A stretch of 64,000 nucleotides of DNA, taken from positions 4,227,001-4,291,000 of the forward strand of contig NW_018344184.1 of the NCBI RefSeq assembly GCF_002099425.1, given 5' to 3'. The notes under the pieces were generated by a model. It searched no databases, had not been told where the DNA came from, and saw nothing but the letters and a program-made list of their open reading frames with translations. Both the position numbers and the translations under genes were made by a program. Shown in pieces: positions 31,771-44,144 of this stretch. Every line of letters begins with the position of its first letter. The first letter of the stretch is position 1. This DNA is from Phascolarctos cinereus. Taxonomy: Eukaryota > Chordata > Mammalia > Diprotodontia > Phascolarctidae.

Positions 31771-33097
31771 TCTTTCTCATTGGCTTTTGATCTTACCCTA
31801 TAGTTTTACTCTGGGGAAATATTTGAAATACATATAAATATAGTTTGAGTCTAACTTTGTCAAAAATGTGGTAGCAACATCTCCAAATTCCACATAAGAA
31901 CTCAGTGAAAAATATGGGTATTAGATATGGGATAGTCTATGTTCCCCCACGGAAAAAACTGCTTAAGATGTAAAGCACCCACAAGAGTCCATGAACAAGT
32001 ACAAAAACAAAGAAGGATTTAAATAGCCTATTACACTCTCAAGATAAAGACAATAAAGACAACCATTAGACAAATATTCCTTATGCATCTCATTCCTGTG
32101 CTGGTGAAGCAAATCGCAATAAATAACTGAGTTGGCACTTTCTTTCCTCCCTCTGTGGTATGGAATGTGTTGGGGAAATTCTCAGTCTGGAGTCCTTGAG
32201 ACCCAAGAGAGAATCTCAGCTAAGTCCATTGACTTAGAGGTCAAATAATTTGATTAGCCAAACTGAAAATAAAAATGTTATTGGCATGCTAAGAAGACAG
32301 CTTGCTGATAGTAGCTTTGGATTCACCTTTGTAGGGTACATATTTTGATTTTTATAACTTTTTAGGCTTTCTCAGAGTACACAGGAAATCTTCAGCAGCC
32401 TGTGGCAACCAACGATTGATAAGTAAAGCATTTCATAGGAGACAGAGGGATAAAGAAAAGGGGAGAATTGGCCAAAGGAAAAAGTGGGGTTTCCTGAAGA
32501 ATATGTGCCATGCAGCTAGCAGGGTTTGTTGCTGGAATAAGGAAACAATATATCCTATTCAAGGGTGAAAAAAAGAGGTATCAAAATAGTTTTACAATCA
32601 TTAAAGATGTACATTTTAATCTAGAACAGGAAGGCTGAGTTAACCATTTAGACAAAGCTATAAATGTCTCTTATCCAAAGATAACAATTTTTACACCAGG
32701 CGATGAGACCGTCTTCTTTACCATGACCTTACATAGTGTGTTATATTTTATTGCTCAATCATATTGCATGACTACCATAGTTCAGCTTCATGGTGACACT
32801 CTGTTGTTAGTCATCCTCCTTCTTCTCCAAAAAAACATACTGTTAAGGAATAGCCATGCTATAGGAGGCCAGTATACGAAGTGTACAAGAATTCTCCAAC
32901 TTTGGGGTAATTTCTAACTTATATACAAAGTCTATTCTCAGTAACTTTAGTGTCTGACTTTTGCTCATAAAGAAAAGAGAATAACAGGAAGAAAATTATT
33001 GGGAACTGAAGGCCCAGGATCATCCCCTCTGAGGCTCACACTTTTGGAGCACTAAACTGTACATAAGGATCCCTGCCAGCACATATTAACTTAGAAA

Positions 33098-33098
<1 letters not shown>
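31771..33098. other. Unassigned
   Basis: No recognised family over 1.3 kb. Confidence 0.4.
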
Positions 33099-33099
<1 letters not shown>

Positions 33100-33153
<54 letters not shown>

Positions 33154-33170
33154 GGTGTGTATATACATAT
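33100..33170. repeat. (TA)n microsatellite
   Basis: About 42 bases of TA followed by TATG/TG words. Confidence 0.9.
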
Positions 33171-33179
33171 AAACCTTAT

Positions 33180-33285
33180 TAACATTACATTTTATTGTAT
33201 TTTTATTTTGCTAAATTTTTTTTATTACATTTTAATCTGGTTCAGGCCACACTAATTTAATACCTGGGAAAAACCTTAATTTAAA
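33180..33285. mobile_element. Possible hAT-like short element
   Basis: 'attacattttaatctggttc' and 'aggccacact' resemble one end of a widespread mammalian hAT-derived repeat. Weak. Confidence 0.3.
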
Positions 33286-33289
33286 AAGG

Positions 33290-33478
33290 TCAGGGAAACG
33301 CACTGCATCCTGGGCCTTCACCAATCATCTTGATTCTTGTCTTGCCACTGGACTGGGATGACTCTGGAGGCTGGTGACTTTGCACATCCAATTCATTCAC
33401 AAGTCAAGACATCACCCTCATGATATCTTCTCTTTGAGAATAAAGAATGAACAAGCACAAGGGATTTCAAAAGACTGA
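33290..33478 (+). mobile_element. Possible RTE-clade LINE 3' end
   Basis: 'tgtcttgccactggactggg', 'ccaattcattcacaagtcaa', 'gacatcaccctcatgatatc' and 'ttgagaataaagaatgaaca' match a common marsupial repeat end that I believe is RTE. Orientation is inferred from the terminal 'gaatgaacaagc' words. Confidence 0.4.
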
Positions 33479-33479
33479 T

Positions 33480-34224
33480 AATGAAATGCATCTCTCATCA
33501 CTTGGCAAAGATAATGTATGAAAGATTCAGAACGGGCCACAAATTCTGAGACATGGCCAACATATTCATTTGTTTTTGCTGGATTTCATAGATTTGTTGT
33601 GGGGAATAGAAGGGAGGCAGATTAGTGTTTGGGAATAAACATGACTACCAAAGTATCAATAAAACTTTTTTTAATAATGCATAGAAAAATAACAAATTCA
33701 GAAAGGGACACAAACATAGCCATTTTGTTACCACCTTTTTAAACTGAAAATTATATATAATACACATTCATATACATAATATGCATATACATGTATGTAT
33801 ATATGTGTGTGTTTTATACACACATCTTTGCCACATAATATTCCTAATCTTTTTTGTAACAGCAATTGATGCATCTACTCTAACTCTGTGGAGCTCTGTT
33901 TATTGTGTGATCATGAAAGAAAATGACACATACTATTGTTTTTATATACCAGAGGAGTTCAAGGTTCTCTGTCTTCATTGTCAATCAAGCATTCTAATAT
34001 ATAGATCATCACAGGCGTTCTGTGGGGGTGAATATGTTTGCTTAGTCAGAGCTATGCAGATGCCACTAAAATCGATGCAAGCTGCTTTAGGTTTTTTGTT
34101 TCTATTCTTTATCCAAGCTGTTTTTCCGACAAATTTTGTAATCAAGGTAAAGATTCCAACACTTCTTCAGGCTTTAAGCCATAGACATATGCTGTTTCTT
34201 TGGGGACAATATTTGTTGCACATG
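33480..34224. other. Unassigned; TA-rich patch
   Basis: 33750-33830 is TA/CA-rich. A 168-codon plus frame starts in that patch and ends in the next SINE; it is rejected as a gene. Confidence 0.45.
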
Positions 34225-34227
34225 ACT

Positions 34228-34416
34228 ATGGGAGCTGTGGGGAGAAACCTGGATTTGCCATTCAGAAGATTTATGTTTGAAACCTGATTCTGCCTTACCT
34301 ATGTGACCTTGGGAAAGTCACTTGATCTCTCTAGATCTTGGTTTCCTGAGCTTTATAATGAAGGATTGGAAAGAATGATCTCCAACGTCTCTTCCAGTTC
34401 TAAATCTTATGCACTC
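34228..34416 (+). mobile_element. tRNA SINE, MIR/THER1-like
   Basis: 'acctatgtgaccttgggaaa', 'gtcacttgatctctctagat', 'gatctccaacgtctcttcca'. Confidence 0.75.
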
Positions 34417-34980
34417 ATTTTATTGAGGCTCAATTCTAATCCAATTATTTTAAATGTCTTTTATAATTACTTTGGTTTTTCTTAGAGCTCCAGAATGGCA
34501 CATTCAAACAAAATATAACTGTCTCCAAAAAGCAAGTGTGTGGGGTGACATCTCCCCCACCCTCTTCTGAGTATACATGTTTCAGTCAAGGTGCTAAAAC
34601 AATGACTCTGGTGGAGCCAGAAGTAGTTCTGGGGAGATTTGCTTCCTTAGTTAATTATTGGCACAGCTTCACAAACACTTTGATTTTAGCACTGCTTCAG
34701 GTATATATCTCCTTGGAGATGCTGTCACAGACCAGCTTTATGCTGATGTCCTGCAATGTCCTCAGCACAAGAGTTCTCTTTTTCAAATCAGCAAACACAA
34801 AACAACCAGAGGCCTGATAAGCTTTTCCATTCTCTTGAAGTTGCCAAAACAAAAGCCCCCCTTCCTCATTTATACATGCTGAAATCCTTTATATCCTTCT
34901 TAATAGGAGGGAGAGTGATGCTTGTAGTTTTGCAAAAGGAAAGCTATTAGATTAGATGGTAAATGCGGAGATTTTCTGAG

Positions 34981-35045
<65 letters not shown>

Positions 35046-35636
35046 ACAAAGAAACTAGACAGCCTTCAGCATTTTCCACACAAGAGGTACCTGACTGGCT
35101 AAGAGAAAAAGTGCACACCCTAAGTATCTGCTGCATTGTATGTCTACCTGCCTTGAAGTACTCAGGATGAATTCATTTCTGGACATTTTCTGACTTCTCT
35201 TGTTTAACTGCATTTCCCCTTCATCCCATATAAAGTACAGAATGCCTCTGCCATTGAAATGTGGGCCTTGACATCTTACACAGATGCTGGAGGCATAGGA
35301 ATCATTATAGAATGTTCACAAATGATGCCTCTTTGTTGCCAGTCCATGGTACAATGAATGAAAAATTAATCTGGGCCTTACTTAGGTTGAGAGATGAAAG
35401 AAGAGATGGTTTTGTTTTTAGCTGCAGGAGCAGTACAAAGCAGTTCCAAAAATTTATTTCTGTGAATATTTTGAAAACACACAGATTAATTTGGGTCAAT
35501 TGTTCTATGACCCAAATATAAAATGCACATCATAATTGCAATGTTGTGTGACTAGAATGAAAGATGAGGCTATATATAAAAACAAAGGTATGCTATTTTT
35601 ACACCATCAGTTAGAAATAATGCAAGTCAACAACTG
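34417..35636. other. Unassigned, with a (TC)n run
   Basis: 34984-35046 is nearly pure (TC)n. Several 60-93 codon frames in 34536-34950 have no recognisable motif. A perfect 10-bp hairpin lies at 35489-35517. Confidence 0.45.
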
Positions 35637-35638
35637 GT

Positions 35639-35896
35639 TTTTGTTGTTGTTGTTCAGAAGTTTCAGTCGTGTCCAACTCTTCTTGACCCCATTTGGGATT
35701 TTATTGGCAAAAATACTGGAGTGATTTGCCATTTCCTTCTCAAGCTCATCTTATAGATGAGGAACTGAGGCAAGCAGGGTTAAGCCTCGGGTCACATAGC
35801 TAATAAGTGCTTGAGGCCAACTTTGAAATCCGAAGATGAATCTTCCTTACTCCAGGCCCAGCACTCTATCCACTGTACCACCTTGCTGCCCTAACA
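35639..35896 (-). mobile_element. MAR1-type SINE with RTE-like tail
   Basis: Starts with (TTG)n, then 'tttcagtcgtgtccaactct', 'ctggagtgatttgccatttc', 'aagcagggttaagcc', and the head 'cactctatccactgtaccac'. Confidence 0.8.
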
Positions 35897-36330
35897 ACTA
35901 GTTATCAAGGATTATTACTTAAAATGGTAAGCTAACAGCTTCCTATCTTCTACGCTCTTGGTGAGTTACTCTGGGCCTGCTTTTCCACCATGCTTCCCTC
36001 TCCTCATGCCTTCTCCCCACCTAACTGAGTGTTAGGTTGTATCCTGGCATCTCAATTCCTTATTATATTTTGTCGATGAGGATGTTTTGAGCTGCTTCCC
36101 CCAGGCATGTTTTGAGCTACTTGACTTGAGTACAAAAAATATCCAGATAGGCCATCTCTGTTAGCTTCTGCCTCTTCCAAACCTCCCTCATCTATCCCCA
36201 CCATTTTATTACCACTGCCACAATTTTGCCTTCTTTTTAGGGAGTGTCCCACACCAGCTCACCTTCATCCCCTTCCTGCTCTGTTTCTGAGTTTCTGGAC
36301 ATCCTCAATGATACATACTCTACCCCCTCA
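35897..36330. other. Unassigned, perhaps upstream L2 3' UTR
   Basis: T/C-rich. A 20-base word around 'gatgttttgagctgcttccc' is partly repeated about 27 bases later. Confidence 0.4.
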
Positions 36331-36334
36331 TGCC

Positions 36335-36492
36335 CAGGTTTTTCCAGCTCTCTTTTGTGTGCTGTCTTATGCTAGAATGTAAGCTCCTTGAGAGCATGAA
36401 CTGTCATTCTTTCTCACTGGTACTTGTATTCCCAGTGCTTAGCACAGTGCCTGGCATTTAGTAAGCCCTTAATAAATATTTGTTGCCTCCCT
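36335..36492 (+). mobile_element. L2 LINE 3' end
   Basis: 'gaatgtaagctccttgagag', 'cagtgcttagcacagtgcct', 'ttaataaatatttgttgcct'. Confidence 0.8.
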
Positions 36493-36577
36493 ACCACCCC
36501 AGTATCAGGTTTCAAAACTATGCACTTGGCCCAGTGTAATAGTCTCCTAACCTGTTTCCCTACCTTAACTTTCTACC

Positions 36578-36680
36578 CTATATGAAAATACATATACATA
36601 TACACATACATATGAAAAAATTTATACGAAAACACATATATGTATACATATGAAAACATATATATGTGTGTATATAGTTT
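36578..36680. repeat. TATG/CATA-rich low-complexity repeat
   Basis: Alternating TA/CA words with repeated 'gaaaacatatatatg'-like units. Confidence 0.8.
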
Positions 36681-37322
36681 AAAACAACTGACTTGCCTCC
36701 CCTGAAAGCAGCATAGGAAATTCTCAGAATTGTTAGGGGAATGACAGCTGCAACATGTGCAGAATAACAGTGGATCACATGTATTCATAGCTTCACATTC
36801 ACATAACTTCACCCTTCACCCAGAGCCTTAAATGGGATCTGTAAACAGTGCACCCTGGGAGTACGCTATGTATTAGCATAGGATAAGAGTCCTGGTGGAG
36901 GTGAAATTTCTCTATCCCTCTATCTCCCAGAAACTCTGTAAAGAGCTTTCCTACAAAGATATACCTCCTCTGTATCTCTTAGTCATTTGGGTCACAGTGT
37001 TTCCCAAATGTTTAAAGAAAGGATTCTACTTTTTCCAGAAAAAGATTACACCTTCAAACCAGTGCTTCAATTCTGGCCCTAAATGACAAAAGCAGAATGT
37101 TACCATTGCCCACTGGGTTTTCAGTGTCCTTCATTAAAGTAATTGGTTATCTGGCTTTAATTCCTAAAGGATAAGCATACACAGCCCAGGAATCACTCTA
37201 AAAAGGGAAATTAATTGGTTCCATTGTTATCTCTTTCACCAGAGGACAAAAACATTTAAGCGCATTTTAGTGCAGGGTTGGTGTTAACACTCATCATGTA
37301 ACTACTATGATCCTAGAATATA
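36681..37322. other. Unassigned
   Basis: Nothing recognised. Confidence 0.4.
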
Positions 37323-37324
37323 AT

Positions 37325-37486
37325 CATTATATTACCTTTCTGGTCAAAAATTGTGGCTCCCTATTTCCTCTATGTTAAGGCACAAACTCCTTGATTTCTT
37401 TCAAAGCTCTTCTCAAGTGTCATGTTCTATGATAATTCTTTCCTGATATCCCTAGTTATTATGTTCTCTCTCTCCTCAAATTATAG
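37325..37486 (+). mobile_element. L2 LINE fragment
   Basis: 'tgtggctccctatttcctct', 'tttctttcaaagctcttctc' and 'attctttcctgatatcccta'. Confidence 0.65.
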
Positions 37487-37795
37487 TTACTTGATTTTTT
37501 TTTCAATTAGTAAAGATCTATTTCATGTCCCTTCCACCACCTCTCCCCCACTGGGGAAAAAATCCTTGTAAAGAATATTCATAGTCAAGCAAAACAAGTT
37601 CCCACATTGGCCGTGTCTAACAAATATATGTCTTATTCTTACTCATCACCTTTCTTTTAGGAGATGAATAGCATGTTTCATCATTAGACCTCTGGAAATG
37701 TGGTTGATCACTGTTAATTACAGTTCTTAAATTTTTCAAAGTTATCTTTACAATATTGCTGCTGTTAATGCTTGTTTTTAATTATATAAATCTTG
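37487..37795 (-). mobile_element. L1 LINE 3' fragment
   Basis: 'agtcaagcaaaacaagttcc', 'cacattggccgtgtctaaca' and 'catgtttcatcattagacct' are reverse complement of the marsupial L1 3' UTR. A T-run at 37495 may be the A tail. Confidence 0.7.
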
Positions 37796-39138
37796 TAACC
37801 CACTCCATTGTCTTAAGGTAGGCTCAGAGAGATTAGGAATACCAAAGTCCTGAACAAAGAAAGATAGCAATCTTTCTTATCTATCATTTATTTTTGCCAG
37901 AGAAAAGCACTCAGTTTGGGGCACAGCCCCTGCTCATATCCCTGGTATCAGGGAGGAGGAAGCCTGATTCAGCCCTTGATTTCTACATTCCTTAAGTCAA
38001 AAACTTGGCATATTGGCACAGTGGCTGAATCATTATTCATATCCCTGGATGATAGCCCATGCTTCTAAGGACACAGCTAGCTTGGATGAGAGGCACAGTA
38101 TCGCTTGGACAAAAGGCAACACAAGAATGGAGCAGGCAGAGGAAGCAAAGTGAGCCAGTTTTATGAGGGGTGTTCAGGGAAAATGAACACAGGATAGTCT
38201 GCTGAGGTCATGGATGGAATCAGGCAGTCAACATGGGTTCTAATAGGATTCTTACCTGGGTCAAACTGAACCAGACATTGGGAACTTGGGGGTAGGTCAA
38301 GATTCAGGATTGGTGCTGACATACTGAGAGAAACACAGCAAGAAATTAGTAGCTAGTCTAGATGAAGACTCAGTAAGAGGGGAAAAATAATGGTCCTTCA
38401 GTCATCTTTTACCCTTTGTTAACAGACATTTTATGAGGTTTTGAGTTTCTAAGTCGGTGAATCTCCTACTCTCCTTTTGAGCTTTTGGCTCTTCCTCTGC
38501 CCTCATCATCATCTAGCAGGTGACTACTGGGAAGACTTTGAGACCATCATCTTCCAGGGCTACTCTTCCTGCTAATTCACCCAAGTTTATTTCTGCAGGG
38601 TCAAGGCCAAGGTCTCTCTTATTGGGGAGTAACCATTTGCTGATTTTTCAGGACAACAAGTGATGGCCTGGGATGATCTTGGTGTCTTCAGCGTCTGAAA
38701 CTCTAAGCACTCCACAGCTTCAGCTCAGTTTTACTGAGATATGGCCACTGCACATGCTACTGCTTCTTGGAGCCACAGGTGACAGCTGTGTGAAAAGTGA
38801 TACCAAAGGTGGATGAGCAGCCTTGAAAAGGGCTAGTCCTTCCTGAACAACCCATACACCTCTTGGTGAATCTTTGGTATGATGTGAGGAAAGACCTTAA
38901 GAAGAGGAGCTATGAATGCTTCACCTCCTTTCCTCTCAGGGACCCTGAGGAAGTTAGGGAAATGCTGGGCTGGTATAAAACTGACAATGATTGAGTCTGG
39001 GCATTCTTCAATATGGGAAGCCACTTGCACCAAAGGGTCGCTACTAATGAGACAGAGGAACTTCTCAAGGACAACTTAACTCACAATAATTTGTTTGGAA
39101 AAATCAGCATATACCATATAATCATTTTCTCAAGAAAT
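37796..39138. other. Unassigned; decayed coding-like segment on minus strand at 38.5-39.06 kb
   Basis: 38833-39033 minus is an open 66-codon stretch whose composition looks like real protein (HIEECPDSIIVSFIPAQHFP near its start), and the same frame continues to look protein-like to about 38500 though broken. I do not recognise the family. It could be a host pseudogene or a fossil of a mobile element. No polyadenylation tail or terminal repeat was seen. Confidence 0.35.
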
Positions 39139-39139
39139 C

Positions 39140-39482
39140 TATCAAGCAATCAACCAAGGAGCATTTAACAAGTTCCTATTCTGTTCTAGGCACTGTGTTA
39201 GATGCTAGGGACACAATGACAAAAAAATTAAACAATCCCTTCTTTGATAAAACTTACATATTCTCAGGGAGATAACAGCATGTATCTCTCTCTTTCTCTC
39301 TCCCTATCTGTATATATGTATGTGTGTATACATAGATATATATGTATATACTTACATACATATACACAGAATAAATATAAAACAAATACAAGTTAGGGAA
39401 GGAGGGAGCACACTAGTATTTGGGGAATGGGCATCAAGAAAGACTTGGTGGAGAAGGCATTACTTGAGCTGTGTCTCCTCTA
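39140..39482 (-). mobile_element. L2 LINE 3' part, antisense, with a TC/TA repeat inside
   Basis: 'aaggagcatttaacaagttc', 'aggcactgtgttagatgcta', then a TC and TATG run (39283-39370), then 'aagaaagacttggtggagaa'. Confidence 0.65.
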
Positions 39483-40588
39483 ACAAGGAGACCAATCTAG
39501 CAGTCATGAGTTCACTAAATATCGTATCTTTGTACACTCACAAAAGACAACCTTTGTTACATATTTCATATATTGTTATTTCTGGGTTGGTAGATGCTGT
39601 ACTGGGTTTTAGTCTTGATTGTTAATGGTTCTTAGGAAATCCTCAAAATGGTTCGTTCTGTAACAGCTTTCATGGAGCTTAGATGAGTAATAGTTTCTAT
39701 CCAGTGAGCTAGAATCAAAATGGTACACGTTCCCCTGTTGTGCCTAGTATATACAGGCCTGAAATATGTAGGCTGACCCTCAGTGTATATACTATTGCTT
39801 TTTTGTGAATAAAATAAAGAACTATTTTCCTTCATGTAGCACCTCTGCATCAAGAGGAGATAGCCTCTAATATCAGTAATGAAACCAGAGCAATCACCAG
39901 CTATTCTAAACCCCTGTTTGTATCACTGCAAAGAATAGATTACAACAAGGTAATTAATTGGTTTATTTCTTTTTCCAGAGGAATGTATATTTAAAATGAA
40001 ATCTGTTGCTTAGGATTTTCTTTTTAACCCAGCTGTCTCTAACTAACTAGTATTTTGATATTTTTCTCTGTGCAGCTCAGACATGAAAATCAATATGAAG
40101 CTTTGACTCTAGTTTATGATGTTTATATGAATAACACAATTCATCTTTTATCCTAAATACTGGTCTAAATAAAATTGTGTTTTATAAATAAAAAAGAAAA
40201 TGTTTACAAGACTAAGGGAAGACAATGAGCTAAGTTCAATAGAATACCTTAGCAAGATAAAGTAAACAAAGCAGATTTATAGTAGGTTTCAAGGCCATAA
40301 CAAACATAGGAGATAGTTAGAAATAGCAGTCCACAGATGTGCAAGGAGGTGGGGTAGAAAGACAAAGAGATTCTAGTGGTCACCAACAAGCTAGTTAATG
40401 AATTAGAAAACCTATAGAACATGCAAGGATACACATACAATCTATCTTGAATACCAGTTTGTTATTAGTAAAGGTTAAGGGCTATCAGGGTATGATCTGT
40501 AAAACTAAAGCTACTGTATGGTTATGTTTAGTATGGCCATTGATATAGAACAATTGTAAAAATTTATGGTTATGGTAACAATCGGCAA
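39483..40588. other. Unassigned
   Basis: 'aataaaataaagaac' near 39810 is a polyadenylation-like word, without supporting context. Confidence 0.4.
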
Positions 40589-40589
40589 A

Positions 40590-41322
40590 AGATGAAATTG
40601 AGCAATCAACCTCTACACGATTTACAGATGACACAGAATCAGAAGGGATAGCTTCCAGCTATACCTGCATGACAGATTGAGGATTCACAAAGATAATGAG
40701 AAGCTAGAAAATTGAGGGAAAATAGAATAAATTGGAATTTAGCAGGGGTAAATTTAAAGTCTTAGTTTTTGGTTTCAAAAAATCTATTTCACAAGGATAA
40801 GATAAAGTATGGCTAGACAGCAATTCACCCCAAAAAACTCGGGGTTTTTGAATAGATTGCAAATTTGATATGAGTGTGGCATATTTGATGCAGTGTGGCA
40901 AGAAAACTAATGCAATATGAGACTGCCGTAAGAATTATAGAACATAAGCACTGGAAGAGATCTCAAAGGTCATCTAGTTCAAACTATATTTTACAAAGAA
41001 TACCTTCTACAACATTCCCAACAGTGCTCATCTAGCTTTGATTTACAGAACTCCATTGAAGGAAAATCTATTACCTTACCAGGCAGCTTGTTACATTTTG
41101 GATAATTCTGATTATTAATACATTTTTCCTAACATCAGCCACACATCGGCCTCTGTATAACTTCTACTTATTCCCCTTGGCCTTGGCCCCCCAGAGACTG
41201 GGGACAAGAAAGAGGAAAATTGTACTTTCTCCTACTTTGGTCAGACCACCTGTAGGGTATTATATTCAGTTCTGGGCATGGTCTTTCAGATTGGGCATTG
41301 ACAAGCTGGAAGCCTCCAGCTA
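40590..41322 (+). mobile_element. CR1/L3 LINE, split by an opposite-strand fragment
   Basis: 40610-40930 ('acagatgacacagaatcaga', 'agcaggggtaaatttaaagt', 'aaaactaatgcaatatgaga') and 41168-41320 ('ggtcagaccacctgtagggt', 'attcagttctgggcatgg', 'cattgacaagctggaagcc') are consecutive parts of the L3 sense strand. Confidence 0.75.
40935..41165 (-). mobile_element. CR1/L3 fragment inserted head-on in CR1/L3
   Basis: 'tctcaaaggtcatctagttc', 'ataccttctacaacattccc' and 'tttttcctaacatcagccac' are antisense L3, interrupting the plus-strand copy. Confidence 0.7.
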
Positions 41323-41519
41323 TTATTTTTTTCTGAGTGTAATAAAATATGAATTGATGAAAAATACTTTTCAACTCAAATTCCACACTACTTTTAATTA
41401 TTAGTTTATTTTTACAATTGAGTCTGAGGGAAAAAAGTATATTACAGATTATCCTGTTTGAAAAGGCTGGTTTGACTTTGACAGACTCAGAGAAGAACAA
41501 ACCTGACTGAATGCTACCA

Positions 41520-41882
41520 CAACTACCTTCCCCCTAAAATGAGTAGGAACCCATAACCTTCCAAGGCAGCCTATTTCAGTCTGGATAGCTCAGATTATTA
41601 GAGAGCATTTCTTTTACATCAAGCCTAAATTCTCTTCTTTGAAACTTCCACCCCTTGCTCCCAGTTCTATTTTCTAATGCCAAGTGGAACAAGTCTAATC
41701 CTTCTTCCATGTGACAGTTTTCAGTTACTTGAATACAACTATCATGTCTCCCCTATGTCTTCTGTTCTGCAGGTTAAACATTCCCAATTCCTTTAGCCAA
41801 TCCTCATATCGTACGGTGTAGAGGCCCCTCACCAATCTGATCACCGTCCTCTGTATGCTTAAATATGTGTTAAGACAATGTG
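41520..41882 (-). mobile_element. CR1/L3 fragment, antisense
   Basis: 'ccaaggcagcctatttcagt', 'tctaatgccaagtggaacaa', 'ttcctttagccaatcctcat' and 'tctgatcaccgtcctctgta' cover the same part as the 40935 fragment and more, so it is a separate copy. Confidence 0.75.
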
Positions 41883-42762
41883 ATTTCCTATATATCTTTA
41901 ATGTTCATCAAGGGGCTTTGAGGTGGAAGTCCCTATACTGTTATAAGTATAGACTCTTTGGGTCATGCCAAAAACTTGCTACAGCACATGGGATAGGAGA
42001 TCAACTGTCACCCCTTCTATGAGTCGAGTCTGTGTCCTTCCCACTCATATTTACCTCTCCTCCTCTTTGAACTCCCTCAAAGAGTTCAAACAGCCTCTCT
42101 TTAGCAGCTGTTGCTGAAGTATTTTTTACCATCAGCTGGATAAACAGTAAAAAAAAAAAAAACAACAAAACTGGAAAATATATATCTATACTCTCTTTTT
42201 GACTCTTAGTACTTGAATCTCTGATTGAGCTACAAAATTAGGGTCTTATTTTGAACCCGAGAAATTGCTTCTGCTGTCAGTGATTCATCTGGTGATTGGA
42301 AACGTTCCCATGTGGCAGCTTGATTTCCAAAAAGCCTTGTTGGTACATCTAAGAAAGATGAAAAATGACGGTAAAACTAATAATAACTGGATGGAGAGAG
42401 AGGAAGACAGAGAAAGAAAGACAGAGAGAGAGAGAGACTGAAAGAGAGAAGGAGGGAGAGGGAGAAGTAAGGACTAGGAAAAAGAAGTGAGGAAAAGAGA
42501 ACAGACTAAAAGATAGTATATATTTATCCTCGTGGACAACTTGAAAATTCAATTATTTAAAGGACAAGAAGAAAGTCATGATTTAATTTAATTGTCCTAT
42601 AAATTTTCTATTCTATAATGACTAGGAAAATCCTTGATAAAATGATTCTGTTCCTGTTGGGACAAGTGATGAGAATGATGCAACTCCACTCTGGGGAAGT
42701 GGTCAGGCCATATCTCTGAAGTTCAGGTAGTTTGCTAAAAGATCTTGTAATATCAAATGGTC
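41883..42762. other. Unassigned, with purine-rich run
   Basis: 42391-42480 is GA-rich; the 67-codon minus frame there is its translation. Confidence 0.45.
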
Positions 42763-42764
42763 GA

Positions 42765-42875
42765 CAAGGATTTGTTCAGTACCTATTATATGCCAGTCAC
42801 TGTGAATTCAAAGTCAGAAATGAAATAGCCTTAGCCTGCAAGGAATTTACATTTTATTAGAAAGCAAACAACCTA
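42765..42875 (-). mobile_element. L2 3' end, antisense
   Basis: 'acctattatatgccagtcac' and 'ctgcaaggaatttacatttt'. Confidence 0.6.
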
Positions 42876-43119
42876 GAAATCTAAGTGATATTTGTTTAGC
42901 ATTGTTCCTTTGCTATTACTCACAACAAACCTATTTGCAAACAATTTTGGTTAGCCCTTAATATGAAGAGGGTAGTTACCACCCTTGAGGAGTGTAGGGA
43001 GATGACAAACAGCTGGGGGAAAGATGTTGTATTTAGAGTTAGAACCCTGAGTTCTATTAGCTCTTAAGGTAAGCTAGGTAATTCTTCCTTCCTCTTCTCA
43101 TTTGCTTAAGATATGACCT

Positions 43120-43322
43120 TTAATTTATGTCACATGGCCATTTGGACCTTTTGTTGGTGTATGGTGCGAGGTATTGGTCTAAACCTAATTTTGGTCAGAC
43201 TACTTTCCAGTTTTTCAGGGCTTTTTGTGAAATAGTGTTTTCCCCAGTAACTGGGGACATGGAGTTTATCAAATACTGTTACTGGGTTTATTTCTATATG
43301 TGTTGTATATAATCTGTTCTTT

Positions 43323-43384
<62 letters not shown>

Positions 43385-43660
43385 AAATTGTTTTAATGGT
43401 TACTGATTTATAACACAATTTGAGATCTGGTACTGATAAACCTCTTTTATTCTCACTTTTTTTCATTATAGCCCTTGAAATTCTTGACCTTTTTCTCCAC
43501 CATATGAATTTTATTATTATTTTTTCTAGCTTAATGAAATACTCTTTTGGGAATTTGATTGGTACAGCACTGAACACATAAATTAATTTAGACAGTGTTG
43601 TCATTTATGTTATATTGGCTCTAACTACCTATGAATAATTAATGTTTATATTTTTAGGTC
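43120..43660 (-). mobile_element. L1 LINE ORF2 fragment with an internal (TC)n run
   Basis: The minus frame 43604-43383 encodes IKFPKEYFIKLEKIIIKFIW and GLSVPDLKLCYKSVTIKTIW, clear matches to the C-terminal part of mammalian L1 ORF2p. Left of a 60-base (TC)n run (43322-43381) antisense L1 text continues ('atggtgcgaggtattggtct'). It is a decayed fragment. Confidence 0.85.
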
Positions 43661-44142
43661 TGTGCTTATATTTTTTCCAAGGTTTTTATAATAAGCAAAT
43701 GAAAATGCCTGAGTTCAATGATATCTTGAAAATAAGGCAACTTGGGGATTTAAAAACATTTTTATATCTGGAAAGCTAAAATAAAATAAAAAAGGAAGAA
43801 CTAAAGGGTTAGAGGCTGTCACAGATACAAGCTAATTATATTCTTCCTATATTAAAACTGTGTCCAAATGATGCTAATGTTGACAGTGTCTTCTTCCTGC
43901 AGAACATTTCCTTTAAAAGTTCCTCTTCTCTATCCATGCTAATCTCTTCATAAATGCTTTGGATTAATAGAAACATTTTTATTCCATCTTACCTACTTCT
44001 AGTGTCTATCTTGATTCCAATAAATCCACAATATTATAATTTTTAAAAAATCTTCTTAAGAATGACTTGTTATTCTTTGTCTCATCAAGCTTCAATGACT
44101 CTTTCTTGCTTTCTCTATCCAGTTTTAACTATTTATATCAAC
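43661..44142. other. Unassigned
   Basis: Nothing recognised. Confidence 0.4.
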
Positions 44143-44144
44143 CT

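Noticed and set aside
31771-32330. Possible LTR with AATAAA near 32121
   Set aside because: No terminal TG/CA pairing, no second copy and no target repeat could be found, so it is left unassigned.
33781-34287. 168-codon plus-strand open frame
   Set aside because: It begins in a TA/CA-rich patch and ends inside a SINE. No domain, no signal of selection visible, and composition fits chance.
35489-35517. Perfect 10-bp hairpin with 9-base loop
   Set aside because: Short hairpins like this are expected by chance in 64 kb and nothing around it suggests a miRNA precursor or terminator.
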